Part shown: positions 9,445 to 19,082 of the stretch, in pieces
Numbering within the stretch: the stretch's first letter is position 1
Layout of the letters: every line of letters begins with the position of its first letter
Assembly (NCBI RefSeq): GCF_900176075.1
Contig: NZ_FWWV01000002.1
Span: 1 to 64,000, forward strand
Direction of reading: 5' to 3'
From: Pasteurella testudinis DSM 23072
GTDB taxonomy: Bacteria > Pseudomonadota > Gammaproteobacteria > Enterobacterales > Pasteurellaceae
DNA length: 64,000 nt
Program-made: the position numbers and the translations under genes
Notes under the pieces: model-generated
Database searches by the model: none
What the model saw: the letters and a program-made list of their open reading frames with translations, nothing else
Told to the model about the DNA's origin: nothing

Positions 9445-10788
9445 TTAAACTATGCCGATACTCGCCAAGCCAATAACAGTGATTAACGAAATCGTAGGAA
9501 TGATTAAAGACACCATCGCAATATCAAAGTAACTCTGGCGATGACTCATGCCCGTTATCACTAAGAGGGTTAATACCGCCCCGTTATGCGGCAAGGTGTC
9601 CAATCCGCCGGAAGCAATGGCGGCAACACGGTGAAAATGTTCAATATTCAACCCTTGTGCCATTGCCAATTCATAATATTTCTGCCCCAAACTTTCCAGC
9701 GCAATCCCCATGCCTCCGCTGGCGGAACCGGTTGCACCGGCTAAAGCGGTGACGGATATGGCTTCTGAAATAAGCGGCGAACCTTTGATATTTAAAAGAA
9801 AATCAGATAACAGCGCAAATCCGGGAACCGCTTTGACCACCGTGCCGAAACCAACTGCGGCCGAAGTGTTCATGATTGCCAAGACCGAGCCGTTTGCCCC
9901 TTCATTAATCGCCTTGATAAACGTTTTATAACGCGGCACACTCAGCACTAAAATCAACATGATCCCGATCAGCAGTGCAATGATAATCGACAGTTTGGTC
10001 ACATTCAGCGCCACGACAACGGAAACCAGCGGTAACATCGAAAACCAGAAATTCGGGTTTTTATTTTCAATCGGCTGCATTGCCTTTTCCGTCTGTTCTG
10101 AGGCTTTTTCCAAATTTTCTTCATCTCCGCTTTGCACCGGTTGTTTCGCTTCAAGCTCGATAAATACCTGCCCTTTGGCGCGAAGTGCGGTTTCACGATA
10201 AACCAACCAATAATAACCCAATACCGCCATAATCAAAGCGGATACGATCCCCATCAACGGCGCTGCCGCCGGTGTAGTATGAAAATAGTTGGTCGGGATT
10301 AAATTTTGAATTTGCGGCGTGCCGGGAATAGCCGTCATGGTGTAGGTGAATGCCCCCAGCGCAATCGCGCCCGGCAAGAGCCGACGGGAAATATTCGCCT
10401 GACGGAACAGCGACACACCAAGCGGATAGACGGCAAAAACCACCACGAACAGGCTTACGCCGCCATAAGTTAAAATCGAGCAGGCGACAACGACGGCTAA
10501 AATTGCCCGTTTTGCACCAAGCCATCGGCTGATCGTTGCGGCAATGGCATTCGCCATTGCGGTGACTTCCATCAACTTGCCGAAAATAGCGCCCAACATA
10601 AAAATCGGAAACCATGTTTTGGCAAAACCGACAAAACCGCTCATATAATCACCGGTATAAGCGGTCAATAAATCCAAGCCGCCAAACAACGCAACGACAC
10701 CGGCGGCTATCGGTGCGACCCAAATAATCGACCAACCGAGAAAAGCCAAAACAATAATGATAGTAAGACCAAGCAAAATACCCAACAT
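9445..10788 (-). CDS. GntP-family permease, probably for 3-hydroxybutyrate
   Basis: Inner-membrane transporter of the GntP superfamily with about a dozen hydrophobic segments over 447 residues. It has a charged cytoplasmic loop near the middle, rich in Glu/Lys (about 215-250). The ATG at 10788 has a perfect AGGAGAAG site; an upstream in-frame start would add 27 polar residues. GntP members carry gluconate and other small hydroxy acids, and some carry D-3-hydroxybutyrate. The substrate here is inferred from its place directly after the 3-hydroxybutyrate dehydrogenase gene. No AtoE-type transporter is present in the cluster. Confidence 0.85.
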   Translation of the reverse strand: MLGILLGLTIIIVLAFLGWSIIWVAPIAAGVVALFGGLDLLTAYTGDYMSGFVGFAKTWFPIFMLGAIFGKLMEVTAMANAIAATISRWLGAKRAILAVVVACSILTYGGVSLFVVVFAVYPLGVSLFRQANISRRLLPGAIALGAFTYTMTAIPGTPQIQNLIPTNYFHTTPAAAPLMGIVSALIMAVLGYYWLVYRETALRAKGQVFIELEAKQPVQSGDEENLEKASEQTEKAMQPIENKNPNFWFSMLPLVSVVVALNVTKLSIIIALLIGIMLILVLSVPRYKTFIKAINEGANGSVLAIMNTSAAVGFGTVVKAVPGFALLSDFLLNIKGSPLISEAISVTALAGATGSASGGMGIALESLGQKYYELAMAQGLNIEHFHRVAAIASGGLDTLPHNGAVLTLLVITGMSHRQSYFDIAMVSLIIPTISLITVIGLASIGIV

Positions 10789-10867
10789 ATTACTTCTCCT
10801 ATAAATGAATCGATTCTTGGCGCTAAACGCAACAAACCGACTGCATATTGCAACATCTTGTGGGGTC

Positions 10868-10900
10868 AAAAAAAGCGGGTTTCGTCCTTGAAACCTGCTT
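10868..10900 (-). terminator. terminator after the 3-hydroxybutyrate dehydrogenase gene
   Basis: On the minus strand an 11-bp stem with one mismatch (10890-10900 with 10873-10883) encloses a 6-base loop and is followed by seven T (10868-10874). It lies between bdhA and the permease gene, so the permease may be transcribed partly by read-through or from its own promoter. Confidence 0.8.
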
Positions 10901-10962
10901 TTGATCTGTCCTGTTCAGGGGCAGTGTGCAGAAAAATGCCCGACTCTGCCCTGAGGTTCTTG

Positions 10963-11739
10963 TTATTGCGCGGTATAACCGGCATCGATCACCAAGTTGG
11001 TTCCGGTAATATGCTTCGCACAAGGGCTGGAAGCAAAGAGCACTAAACTGGCGATATCATCAATATCAATTAAGGTTTTTTGCGGAATTAACGGATAGAG
11101 CACCTCTTCCAACACATTTTCAAGGCTGACATTGCGTGTTTTCGCCAAATCTTTCATTTGATTCAACACTAACGGCGTTTCAATATAACCCGGGCAAATC
11201 GCATTAACGGTAACGCCGTCTTTGGCGCACTCTAAAGCGGCAACCCGTGTAATCCCGATAATCCCGTGCTTAGCGGCGTTATAGGCGACTTTACCGGCAA
11301 AACCGACCAACCCGTTAATCGACGAAATATTGATAATCCGTCCGAATTTCTGCGCTTTCATGAGCGGCAAACAGTGCTTTATACTCAAAAAAGAGGCTCG
11401 CAACATAATCTGCAACATCAGATCGAATTTTTCAGTAGGAAAATCCTCTATCGGTGCAACATGTTGAATACCGGCGTTATTGACAAAAATATCCAATCTG
11501 CCGAAGTGGCGTTGTGCCGTCGCAATCAAATTTTCAATCTCTGCTTCTTTGGTCACATCGGTTTTAACCGCCAATACATTCGGGTGATCAAATTCTTTCA
11601 ACCGTGCTGTCAATGCTTCCTCATTGACATCGCTGATCACGACTTTCGCTCCGTTTGCTAAAAATTTCTTCGCCATATGCAAGCCGATACCGCTGGCTGA
11701 ACCTGTAATCACAGCGACTTTTCCATTTACATCAATCAT
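10963..11739 (-). CDS. bdhA: D-3-hydroxybutyrate dehydrogenase (SDR family)
   Basis: Oxidises D-3-hydroxybutyrate to acetoacetate with NAD+. This 258-residue short-chain dehydrogenase has the nucleotide-binding TGSASGIG (12-19), the NNAG motif (about 87-90), the catalytic Ser in the NISSINGL block and the YNAAK pair (about 152-156). The PGYIETPL block after the active site is typical of this subfamily. Its position downstream of atoB-atoA-atoD supports acetoacetate as the product. Annotating the substrate from context and family resemblance is reasonable but unproven. Confidence 0.88.
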   Translation of the reverse strand: MIDVNGKVAVITGSASGIGLHMAKKFLANGAKVVISDVNEEALTARLKEFDHPNVLAVKTDVTKEAEIENLIATAQRHFGRLDIFVNNAGIQHVAPIEDFPTEKFDLMLQIMLRASFLSIKHCLPLMKAQKFGRIINISSINGLVGFAGKVAYNAAKHGIIGITRVAALECAKDGVTVNAICPGYIETPLVLNQMKDLAKTRNVSLENVLEEVLYPLIPQKTLIDIDDIASLVLFASSPCAKHITGTNLVIDAGYTAQ

Positions 11740-11793
11740 CTTTAACCTCTACTTGTTATTATTAATCGGACTGTTACCACTAAAAGAGAAAAT

Positions 11794-12975
11794 CTACACC
11801 CGTTCAAGAACCATCGAAATGCCCTGACCTCCTCCGATACACAATGTTGCCAAACCCAATTTCGCGCCTCTTGCCCTCATACCGTACAATAACGTCACCA
11901 AAATACGCGCGCCACTTGCGCCGATCGGATGTCCAAGCGCAATTGCCCCGCCATGGACATTGGTTTTATTCATATCAAAATGCAACGCTTTCCCCACGCC
12001 CAAAAACTGAGCGGCAAAGGCTTCGTTTGCCTCGATCAGATCCATATCGTCTAAGTTTAAATTAGCTTTTTGCAAGGCGTTTTGCGTTGCTTGAATCGGC
12101 CCCAGCCCCATGACGGCAGGATCGTTGCCTGCACTGGCATAGCTTCTAATCCGCGCCAACGGTTGCAAGCCCGCTGCAAGCGCTTGACTTTCCCGCATTA
12201 ACAACAGTGCCGCAGCGCCGTCATTAATTCCGGAAGCATTGCCTGCCGTGACCGTTCCCTCTTTTTTAAATGCCGGTTTCAATGCCGCAAGTTGTTCGAG
12301 CGTGCTATCAAATTTCGGATGTTCGTCACGACTGAAGAGTGTTTCGCCTTTTCGTGTTTTCACCGGCACCGGAATAATTTCCGCATCAAATACGCCCGAT
12401 CGCACCGCTTGCGCAGCAAGTGTTTGCGAACGCAGGGCAAACTCGTCTTGCTGTTGCCGGCTAAGCGCGTAGTGCTCAGCGATATTTTCAGCGGTAATCC
12501 CCATGTGATAATGGTTAATGGCACAAGTCAGACCGTCTTCAATCATGGTATCCTGCAAGGTTAAATTACCCATTCTTGCCCCTAACCGCACTTTACTGCT
12601 CAGCAGATACGGCGCTTGGCTCATATTTTCCATGCCGCCGACCACCACCACATCTGCATCACCGCTGCGAATGGCTTGTGCGCCCAACACCACGCTTTTC
12701 AGTCCCGAACCGCACACTTTATTAATCGTCAATGCGGCAGCTTGCTGTTGAATACCGGCTTTTAACGCCGCTTGCCGCGCCGGATTTTGCCCCAGACCGG
12801 CTTGCAGCACATTGCCCATGATCACTTCGTCAACCTGATCCGCTGCAACATTTGCCCGTTTTAAAACCTCTTCGATCACTAACGCACCGAGATCAACCGC
12901 ACTTACCGTCGCAAGCGCACCGTTAAAACTGCCGATCGGCGTTCTGACGGCGCTGACAATAACAATATTTTCCAT
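11794..12975 (-). CDS. atoB: acetyl-CoA acetyltransferase (thiolase) AtoB
   Basis: Cleaves acetoacetyl-CoA with CoA into two acetyl-CoA. The 393 residues match biosynthetic/degradative type II thiolases. The acylated cysteine is Cys88 in NKVCGSG; the C-terminal catalytic motifs GHPIGASG and CIGGGQG are intact. It lies 27 bp downstream of atoA, in the same transcription direction as atoD-atoA. Confidence 0.95.
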   Translation of the reverse strand: MENIVIVSAVRTPIGSFNGALATVSAVDLGALVIEEVLKRANVAADQVDEVIMGNVLQAGLGQNPARQAALKAGIQQQAAALTINKVCGSGLKSVVLGAQAIRSGDADVVVVGGMENMSQAPYLLSSKVRLGARMGNLTLQDTMIEDGLTCAINHYHMGITAENIAEHYALSRQQQDEFALRSQTLAAQAVRSGVFDAEIIPVPVKTRKGETLFSRDEHPKFDSTLEQLAALKPAFKKEGTVTAGNASGINDGAAALLLMRESQALAAGLQPLARIRSYASAGNDPAVMGLGPIQATQNALQKANLNLDDMDLIEANEAFAAQFLGVGKALHFDMNKTNVHGGAIALGHPIGASGARILVTLLYGMRARGAKLGLATLCIGGGQGISMVLERV

Positions 12976-13002
12976 ACCTGTTTCCTTTTATATGACTATC
13001 GG

Positions 13003-13668
13003 TTACATAGATTGACGGCTGATCACCATCTCTTTAAAATCGTCCGCCACAATAAAATCAGCGTCGGTTTTGGCTTTAATCGTCTCCAAATCGACGTTTG
13101 GCGCGTGTTCTTGCAAAATTAATCTGCCGTCAACAAAACTAAATACCGCTAATTCGGTCACCACCATATGTACTTTATTTCTGGCTGTTAAAGGCAAAGT
13201 ACATTTTTTCAGAATTTTTGACGAACCCGATTTGGCACAATGTTCCATACCAATAATGACCTTGCGTGAACCCGTAACCAAATCCATCGCCCCCCCCATA
13301 CCCGGCACCATTTTGCCCGGCACCATCCAATTCGCCAGATTTGCTTCCTGATCGACTTCCAACCCGCCCAAAACACAGGCATCAACATGTCCTCCGCGAA
13401 TAAGCGCAAAGGAAAACCCACTGTCAAAAAACGCGCCGTCAGCCTTAATTGAGCAAGGCTGTCCGCCTGCGTTAACAATATTCGGATTCGCCGTTTCACT
13501 ATCCAAAGCGGTCAATCCCAAAAAGCCGTTTTCAGACTGCAACGTGATGTTCACATCATCAGGCAGATAATTTGCCACCATTGTCGGCAAACCGATTCCC
13601 AAATTGACGACATCCCCGTTTTTAAGTTCCATTGCAATACGGCGCGCAATTAATTCTTTTGCATTCAT
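13003..13668 (-). CDS. atoA: acetate CoA-transferase subunit beta AtoA
   Basis: Beta subunit of the heteromeric CoA-transferase that moves CoA from acetyl-CoA to acetoacetate. It is 221 residues long. The catalytic glutamate that forms the CoA thioester is Glu46 in SENGFLG, and the glycine-rich NLGIGLPTMVAN block (22-33) is conserved. It lies 33 bp after atoD, which encodes the partner subunit. Confidence 0.94.
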   Translation of the reverse strand: MNAKELIARRIAMELKNGDVVNLGIGLPTMVANYLPDDVNITLQSENGFLGLTALDSETANPNIVNAGGQPCSIKADGAFFDSGFSFALIRGGHVDACVLGGLEVDQEANLANWMVPGKMVPGMGGAMDLVTGSRKVIIGMEHCAKSGSSKILKKCTLPLTARNKVHMVVTELAVFSFVDGRLILQEHAPNVDLETIKAKTDADFIVADDFKEMVISRQSM

Positions 13669-13701
13669 ATATTTTTCCTTCTGATTGCTTCACTTAACTG
13701 A

Positions 13702-14358
13702 TCAAAGTGCGGTTTTCAACACAATATGGTCTACCAACGTTGCCGGCGTGATCACCTGATTCGGCTCTAATTCCCCTGCCTCAACCAAATAATCCGCCTC
13801 GACAATCACTGTTTTACAAGCCAACGCCATTAACGGATTAAAATTTCGGGCGGCACCGTCATAGATCAAATTGCCGCAAGTATCCGCCGTATGCGCTTTA
13901 ATCAACGCCAAATCGGCTTTCAACGGCAGTTCTAATAGATAATCGACCTGATCAATTCGTATCTTTTGTTTTCCCTCTTCCACCACCGTTCCTACTCCGG
14001 TTGGCGTTAGAATTCCGCCCAAACCGGCACCACCGGCACGAATACGCTCTGCAAAAGTGCCTTGCGGCACCAACTCCACCTCAATTTCTCCGGCAATCAT
14101 TTTTTTGCCGGTTTCCGGATTAGTGCCGATATGGGAAGCAATCACTTTTTTAACCCGATTATTCACAATAAGCGGCCCTACGCCGCTATCAACCAATGCG
14201 GTATCGCTACTAATCAGCGTAATATCTTTAGTGCCGGCCTCTAAAATCGCCTGCACCAGCGTTTCCGCCGAACCGATCCCCATAAAGCCGCCGGACATAA
14301 TCGTCATACCGTCAAACAGATAATTTTTAATCTCGGCAATAGCAATAACTTTAGACAT
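13702..14358 (-). CDS. atoD: acetate CoA-transferase subunit alpha AtoD
   Basis: Alpha subunit of the acetoacetate-activating CoA-transferase (218 residues). The family [12 protein letters not shown] block (18-29) and [12 protein letters not shown] (about 108-119) are present. It is the first gene of the atoD-atoA-atoB-bdhA run and faces the LysR regulator gene across a 308-bp divergent region, which probably carries the operon promoter. Confidence 0.94.
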   Translation of the reverse strand: MSKVIAIAEIKNYLFDGMTIMSGGFMGIGSAETLVQAILEAGTKDITLISSDTALVDSGVGPLIVNNRVKKVIASHIGTNPETGKKMIAGEIEVELVPQGTFAERIRAGGAGLGGILTPTGVGTVVEEGKQKIRIDQVDYLLELPLKADLALIKAHTADTCGNLIYDGAARNFNPLMALACKTVIVEADYLVEAGELEPNQVITPATLVDHIVLKTAL

Positions 14359-14666
14359 AATGACTCTCCAAATGATATATATTTTATTTATACATAATTA
14401 ATTGCACGCTTAATCCGTAGAAAATAGAACAAGCTACTTCTAAATCTTTTATATTTTTCACATTTCTTTTTTATTTAAAAAAATTCATAATTTTAATTAT
14501 TTTTCATAAAGTTATAAGAAACCCCTCTATTGCCGTTATGATTTGAATTGAGCATAACAAGAAAAAAACAGAAAAAGAAATACCGATTTTTTAGACATCT
14601 ATCAATTTTATTTATAGATTTTTAAGATAAAATGGGAATCGTCAAGCACGTTAACGGGAGAATGAT
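14359..14666. promoter_or_regulatory. divergent promoter region between atoD and the LysR regulator gene
   Basis: This 308-bp region is strongly AT-rich with no credible ORF. The layout (LysR gene divergent from its probable target operon) predicts LysR-type T-N11-A boxes and an activated promoter here. Several AT-rich imperfect palindromes occur (for example around 14386-14402 and 14605-14630), but I cannot single out the operator. Confidence 0.45.
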
Positions 14667-15563
14667 ATGGATATTCGACATCTGCGCTATTTCATCGCGA
14701 TTGTGGATAACGATTTTAATTTAAGCCGCACTTCACAACATCTGTATATTTCACAGCCGGCACTCAGTATGATGATTAACGACTTTGAAAAACGGGAAGC
14801 CATTCAATTATTCAAGCGCGCACAGGGAAAAATAATCGGTTTGACTTACGTTGGAGAAAATTATTATCACGATGCAAAAGAGATTATCGAAAAATATAAT
14901 AATATGAATCACAATCTCCGCAAAATCACTAATAAAATTATCGGAAATATTACTATCGGCATTCCGCCATTGGTTCTATCCGTTGTATTTTCTGAAATTA
15001 TGCCGCATTTAATTCTTAATAATCCGACCATTAACTTCAGTATTAAAGAACAAGGCGCATATGTATTAAAAAATGAATTATTAATGGAAAATATTGATTT
15101 GGCCGTGTTGCTTTATCCGGAAGGTATTTCTAAAAATATCATTGATTCTTTTGAAATTTCACATTCCGAACTGGCGGTTTTCTTCTCGCCACAACACCAT
15201 CTGGCACAAAAATCAATCTTAACATGGCAGGATTTGCATAATGAAAAAATGGCGATCTTTGACAAAACGTTTATGATTTATCACCAGCTAAGTGAACATT
15301 TCGAACGGCACAATAGTTATCCGAATATTATTTTAGAATCCAGCTCTTGGGACTTTTTATTAAACTCAACCAAAATCAATAAAGAATTATTCACAATTTT
15401 ACCATTCCCGATTGCGGAAATTTACCCTGCAAGCGATTATGTCTGCCGAAGAATTAAAGATCCGGTGCCTTGGCGAGTAACATTATGTCGATTGCGAAAA
15501 AATAATTACAGTAATATTGAAAGTTATATTTTAGATTCGCTACTTAACGCATTTAAATCTTAA
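14667..15563 (+). CDS. LysR-family regulator, probably of the ato-bdh operon
   Basis: The 298-residue protein has the N-terminal winged helix-turn-helix of LysR regulators (about 1-60, [14 protein letters not shown] and the LYISQPALS recognition helix) and a substrate-binding-like effector domain (about 90-298). The nearest target is the divergent atoDAB-bdhA operon. The effector may be acetoacetate, 3-hydroxybutyrate or a CoA derivative; this is inference. Base composition is more AT-rich than the neighbours, which is common for such regulators. Confidence 0.85.
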   Translation: MDIRHLRYFIAIVDNDFNLSRTSQHLYISQPALSMMINDFEKREAIQLFKRAQGKIIGLTYVGENYYHDAKEIIEKYNNMNHNLRKITNKIIGNITIGIPPLVLSVVFSEIMPHLILNNPTINFSIKEQGAYVLKNELLMENIDLAVLLYPEGISKNIIDSFEISHSELAVFFSPQHHLAQKSILTWQDLHNEKMAIFDKTFMIYHQLSEHFERHNSYPNIILESSSWDFLLNSTKINKELFTILPFPIAEIYPASDYVCRRIKDPVPWRVTLCRLRKNNYSNIESYILDSLLNAFKS

Positions 15564-15592
15564 AGGATAATATGCAAAAAAGAGGAAAAGTT

Positions 15593-15634
15593 AAACCGCA
15601 CTTTTGGATCGGATCAACCCTAAAAGTGCGGTTT
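15593..15634. terminator. bidirectional terminator from paired uptake signals
   Basis: AAACCGCACTTTT (15593-15605) and AAAAGTGCGGTTT (15622-15634) form a perfect 13-bp stem with a 16-base loop. A/T tracts at both ends let it serve the LysR gene on the plus strand and the amidotransferase gene on the minus strand. Confidence 0.8.
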
Positions 15635-15650
15635 GGAGATTTAACATAAA

Positions 15651-16499
15651 TCAAGCGGCATTCTGCGTTTCAATTTGATCTTGTGCCCGACACATCGTGC
15701 CGTCATCTTCCATTTGTTTGAACGTGCCGACGACTTCATGGATTTTTTCGCCGTCTTTGAACATCACGCAGCCGCCGTGTTCCATTTTGACCCACTCTTC
15801 GTTTTTGGTCAGCGGAAAGGTCGAGATGATGTTCACCCGATCATTCGGTTGGGCGAAGTCGTTAAAGTCAATCACACCGTCGTCGTCAATACGGAACGCT
15901 TTGCCGAACGGCGCTTTGCGCATCACATAGTGCAGGTTGGTCGAGCAGTGCGCCAGCATGATTTGTCCGTTGGAGAGGATAAAATTAAACGTACCCAATT
16001 CCGCCAATTCGCTTGAAATATCACGCACTGCATCAAAGATCGCCTGATCGTCCGGCTTCTTGTGATAGCGCACTTTAAGTTTTTCCACCATGTAACAGAA
16101 CGCCGCTTCCGAATCGGTGCTGCCAATCGGTTGCGCGCGGCTTTCGGACAGATCCGGCATGGTTTTCAAATTGCCGTTGTGGGCAAACACCCAGTTTTCG
16201 CCCCAAATTTCGCGCATAAACGGGTGGGTGTTTTCCAGATTCACCAAGCCTTGCGTTGCTTTGCGGATATGGGCGATCACGTTCAGCGATTTGATATGAT
16301 ATTGCTTGACGCAATCGGCGATCGGCGATGAACTGCACGGTTTATCATCACGAAAAACACGCACGCCTTTACCTTCAAAAAAGGCGATACCGAAGCCGTC
16401 GGAATGGTGGTCGGTGATCCCCGCACGGCGGCGGAAACCCTCAAATGAAAAAACAATATCGGTCGGGCTGTTACAGTTCATGCCCAAAAGTTGACACAT
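15651..16499 (-). CDS. class II glutamine amidotransferase, YafJ family
   Basis: Ntn-type glutamine amidotransferase domain protein of unknown acceptor. Starting at 16499 the protein is MCQLLGMN and so on (282 residues), which puts the catalytic nucleophile at Cys2, as this family needs after Met removal. An upstream in-frame codon at 16523 would bury the cysteine, so I reject it. The DGFGIAFF and AHIRKAT blocks and the glutamine-binding HNGNL motif are intact. It resembles E. coli YafJ. It is apparently monocistronic, flanked by terminators on both sides. Confidence 0.88.
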   Translation of the reverse strand: MCQLLGMNCNSPTDIVFSFEGFRRRAGITDHHSDGFGIAFFEGKGVRVFRDDKPCSSSPIADCVKQYHIKSLNVIAHIRKATQGLVNLENTHPFMREIWGENWVFAHNGNLKTMPDLSESRAQPIGSTDSEAAFCYMVEKLKVRYHKKPDDQAIFDAVRDISSELAELGTFNFILSNGQIMLAHCSTNLHYVMRKAPFGKAFRIDDDGVIDFNDFAQPNDRVNIISTFPLTKNEEWVKMEHGGCVMFKDGEKIHEVVGTFKQMEDDGTMCRAQDQIETQNAA

Positions 16500-16530
16500 A
16501 AAATGCGATCCTGCAAAACTCAAAAATAAT

Positions 16531-16546
16531 GCTTCTTTAAAGAAGC
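16531..16546 (-). terminator. terminator of the ABC importer operon
   Basis: A perfect palindrome, GCTTCTTT/AAAGAAGC, is followed on the minus strand by ATTATTTTT. It lies after the HAD phosphatase gene, the last gene of the operon. The stem could form only with a tiny loop, so the effective stem is shorter. Confidence 0.5.
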
Positions 16547-16626
16547 GAAAAGATAAGTGAATGGTGCAGAATTATACGCTTTTTTTATCAATATAAAATA
16601 GGGGGATATTCTTTTTCGCAGATTTT

Positions 16627-17292
16627 TTATCCGTTTTCACGCTGCCAGCGCAAAATCGGCCAACCGCACTTTTCCGCGTACTGGCGCAAAGTGCGGTCAG
16701 GATTGACCACTTTCGGACAACCCACTTCGTTCAGCAGCGGCAAATCGTTACGCGAATCGGAATAAAACGTTGCTGTGCGCATTAAATCAGGGTAATCCTC
16801 GCCTAAATAATCCTGCAAACGGGTGACTTTGCCCTGTTGATAACTTAACACGCCAACGGTGTTACCGGTGTAATGTCCGTCCACCAACTCGGTTTGAATG
16901 GCAATCACCTCACGGATTCCCAAACGTTTCGCCGCCGCCTGCACCACAAAATCGGCAGTCGCCGAAATCACGATCAACCGTTGTCCGGCAAGTTGCGCCT
17001 GTTTGACGGTCTCTTTTGCCGCCGGATAAACACGCGGCTCAATCTCATTCAAGGCAAAAAGTGCGGTCTGTTTGGCAATCTCCGTTTGCGACATTCCCCG
17101 CAGCGGCGCGAGGGTGAATGCCATATAATCATCCATCGACATCTCACCGGCGGCATATTTCTGCATCATCGCCTGTTCCTGCTCGACAAAATCCTGATCC
17201 GCCAAACCGCGATGCAACATAAATTCGCTCCACAAAGAAGCGCTGTCGCCGTCGATCAGCGTATCGTCCAGATCAAATAGCACTAAACTCAT
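16627..17292 (-). CDS. HAD-IB family phosphatase in the ABC importer operon
   Basis: The 221-residue haloacid-dehalogenase superfamily enzyme is of the SerB-like IB type. It has the nucleophile motif FDLDDTL (6-12), motif II VISAT near 110, and a C-terminal motif with YSDSRNDLPLL supplying the metal-binding aspartates. It overlaps the ABC ATPase gene by four bases (ATGA). Such HADs remove phosphate from small phosphoesters. The substrate is not known; context suggests it acts on whatever the importer brings in, after the alkaline-phosphatase-type enzyme. Confidence 0.82.
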   Translation of the reverse strand: MSLVLFDLDDTLIDGDSASLWSEFMLHRGLADQDFVEQEQAMMQKYAAGEMSMDDYMAFTLAPLRGMSQTEIAKQTALFALNEIEPRVYPAAKETVKQAQLAGQRLIVISATADFVVQAAAKRLGIREVIAIQTELVDGHYTGNTVGVLSYQQGKVTRLQDYLGEDYPDLMRTATFYSDSRNDLPLLNEVGCPKVVNPDRTLRQYAEKCGWPILRWQRENG

Positions 17293-18281
17293 TGCAACTC
17301 CCTGATTTGCCCCTGTTCAAAACTGACACTGACCGGCGTGCCCAACGGAAAAAAATGTTCGCGCGACAAATTGAGTTTATCCACCGTCAGATCCACGCCG
17401 TCCAACCGCACTTTATAACGGATAATATTGCCTAACAGACTACGCTCGACAATCACGCCGCGGCCATGCTCGCGATCAGCCTCCAGACTGATGGATTCGG
17501 GACGGATCGCAATGTCGGACCGCACTTCGCACCCCAGAAGCCGAGCCGCATCTGCGGCACTGAGAATATTGTAACTGCCGATAAAACCGGCGCTGAAATG
17601 GGTTTGCGGCGCGAGATACAAGGTTTCGGCATCGCTGTGTTGCTCGATCCGCCCCTGATTCATCAACACGATTCGATCCGACATAGTCAAGGCTTCTTCC
17701 TGATCATGAGTGACGAAAATCGTGGTTAAATTCAGTTCCTGCTGAATTTGGCGGATTTGTTGACGCAGGTGTTTGCGAATCCGTGCGTCCAGCGCCGACA
17801 GCGGTTCGTCCAACAACAGCAGATCAGGCCGCGTGACCAACGAACGCGCCAGTGCCACCCGCTGGCATTGTCCGCCGGACAGTTGTTGCGGATAACGATC
17901 GCGGTATTTTTCCAGTTCGACCAGTTCCAAAATCTGCCCGACCCGCTGTCTGATCTCTTCCGACCGCACTTTACGCATTTTCAACCCGAACGCCACGTTG
18001 TCATACACCGTCATATTCGGAAACAGCGCATAGCTTTGGAACACCATCGCGATATTGCGTTTTTGCGGCGCGGCGTGGGTAATCTCCTGCCCATTGAGCA
18101 CGATCTGTCCGCTGTCAATCTCGGTCAAACCGGCGATACAGCGCAATAAGGTGGATTTGCCGCAGCCGCTCGGTCCTAACAAAGTGACGAATTCCCCTTG
18201 ATCGGCATGAAAACGGATATTTTCGAAAATCGTGTTTTCGCCGTATTTTTTATCCAAATCAATTACGTTCAAATAAGACAT
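17289..18281 (-). CDS. ABC importer ATP-binding protein (PotA/FbpC type)
   Basis: The 330 residues hold Walker A GPSGCGKST (about 36-44), the Q-loop, the ABC signature LSGGQCQRVALA, Walker B LLLLDEP, the switch histidine in VTHDQEEA and a C-terminal TOBE-like regulatory domain (about 240-330). This layout matches ATPases of spermidine, iron and phosphonate-type importers. It overlaps both neighbours in the operon (1 bp with the permease, 4 bp with the HAD gene), so expression is tightly coupled. Confidence 0.9.
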   Translation of the reverse strand: MSYLNVIDLDKKYGENTIFENIRFHADQGEFVTLLGPSGCGKSTLLRCIAGLTEIDSGQIVLNGQEITHAAPQKRNIAMVFQSYALFPNMTVYDNVAFGLKMRKVRSEEIRQRVGQILELVELEKYRDRYPQQLSGGQCQRVALARSLVTRPDLLLLDEPLSALDARIRKHLRQQIRQIQQELNLTTIFVTHDQEEALTMSDRIVLMNQGRIEQHSDAETLYLAPQTHFSAGFIGSYNILSAADAARLLGCEVRSDIAIRPESISLEADREHGRGVIVERSLLGNIIRYKVRLDGVDLTVDKLNLSREHFFPLGTPVSVSFEQGQIRELQ

Positions 18282-19081
18282 CAGCTTTTCCTTTTCTCTC
18301 GGCTCAAGGTGTTCGCCAGCAAGGTGGCGATTAAAATCAGTAAAAAATAGGACACCACCAGCGCACTGGAATAGTGACCGCTGCGGTTACGGATATTGTA
18401 TAAATAGACCTGCAACGTTTCGTATTGTCCGCCGACCAACATATTGGCAAACAGAAATTCGCCGATCAGGAAGGAAAAAGAGAGGAAAATTGCCGATAAC
18501 ATGCCGTTTTTCAGATTGGGCAAAATAATCTGCCATACCGCCTGCAAAGTGCTTGCGCCCAACAAATGGGCGGTATCGACCAGATCGCGCAGGTTAATCG
18601 CACTTAAATTATTTTCAATCGCCCGATAGATAAACGGCAAGGCGATCATGAAATAGCAACCGATTAAAATCCACGGCGTGCCGGTGATCGCAAAAGGCTC
18701 ATCGGAATAGAGCTGCAACAGCCCGACCGACGACACCACCGGCGGAATGGCAAACGGCAAAATCACCACCAGATTCATCAACGGTTTCAGTTTCGGGAAG
18801 TAATAATCCACCACAAAAATCACCGGAAAGGTGAGCACAATCGCCACCAAAAGTGCGGTAAAACAGATCCACAGCGAGCGGAAAAGTGCGGTCAGGAAAC
18901 GTTCATCAGTCCAGAGCTGGACATACCAATCAAACGTCAGTCCGTCCGGCAGCAAGGTCGCGCCCCAACTGGTGGAGAGCGAATAAAGTGCGGTTGCTAA
19001 AATCGGCGCCGCCAAAATTACCATCAGCAATGCCAACACCAGATAATGATAAAGGCGATCGATTTTTATCTTTTTCATCAT
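18281..19081 (-). CDS. ABC importer permease (PotC/FbpB-C type)
   Basis: Inner-membrane permease of the binding-protein-dependent family, 266 residues with about six hydrophobic segments. The conserved cytoplasmic EAA-type loop, recognisable as DTAHLLGASTLQAVW around 170-185, docks on the ATPase. It lies one base after the other permease gene and overlaps the ATPase gene by one base. Confidence 0.88.
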   Translation of the reverse strand: MMKKIKIDRLYHYLVLALLMVILAAPILATALYSLSTSWGATLLPDGLTFDWYVQLWTDERFLTALFRSLWICFTALLVAIVLTFPVIFVVDYYFPKLKPLMNLVVILPFAIPPVVSSVGLLQLYSDEPFAITGTPWILIGCYFMIALPFIYRAIENNLSAINLRDLVDTAHLLGASTLQAVWQIILPNLKNGMLSAIFLSFSFLIGEFLFANMLVGGQYETLQVYLYNIRNRSGHYSSALVVSYFLLILIATLLANTLSREKRKS

Positions 19082-19082
19082 A

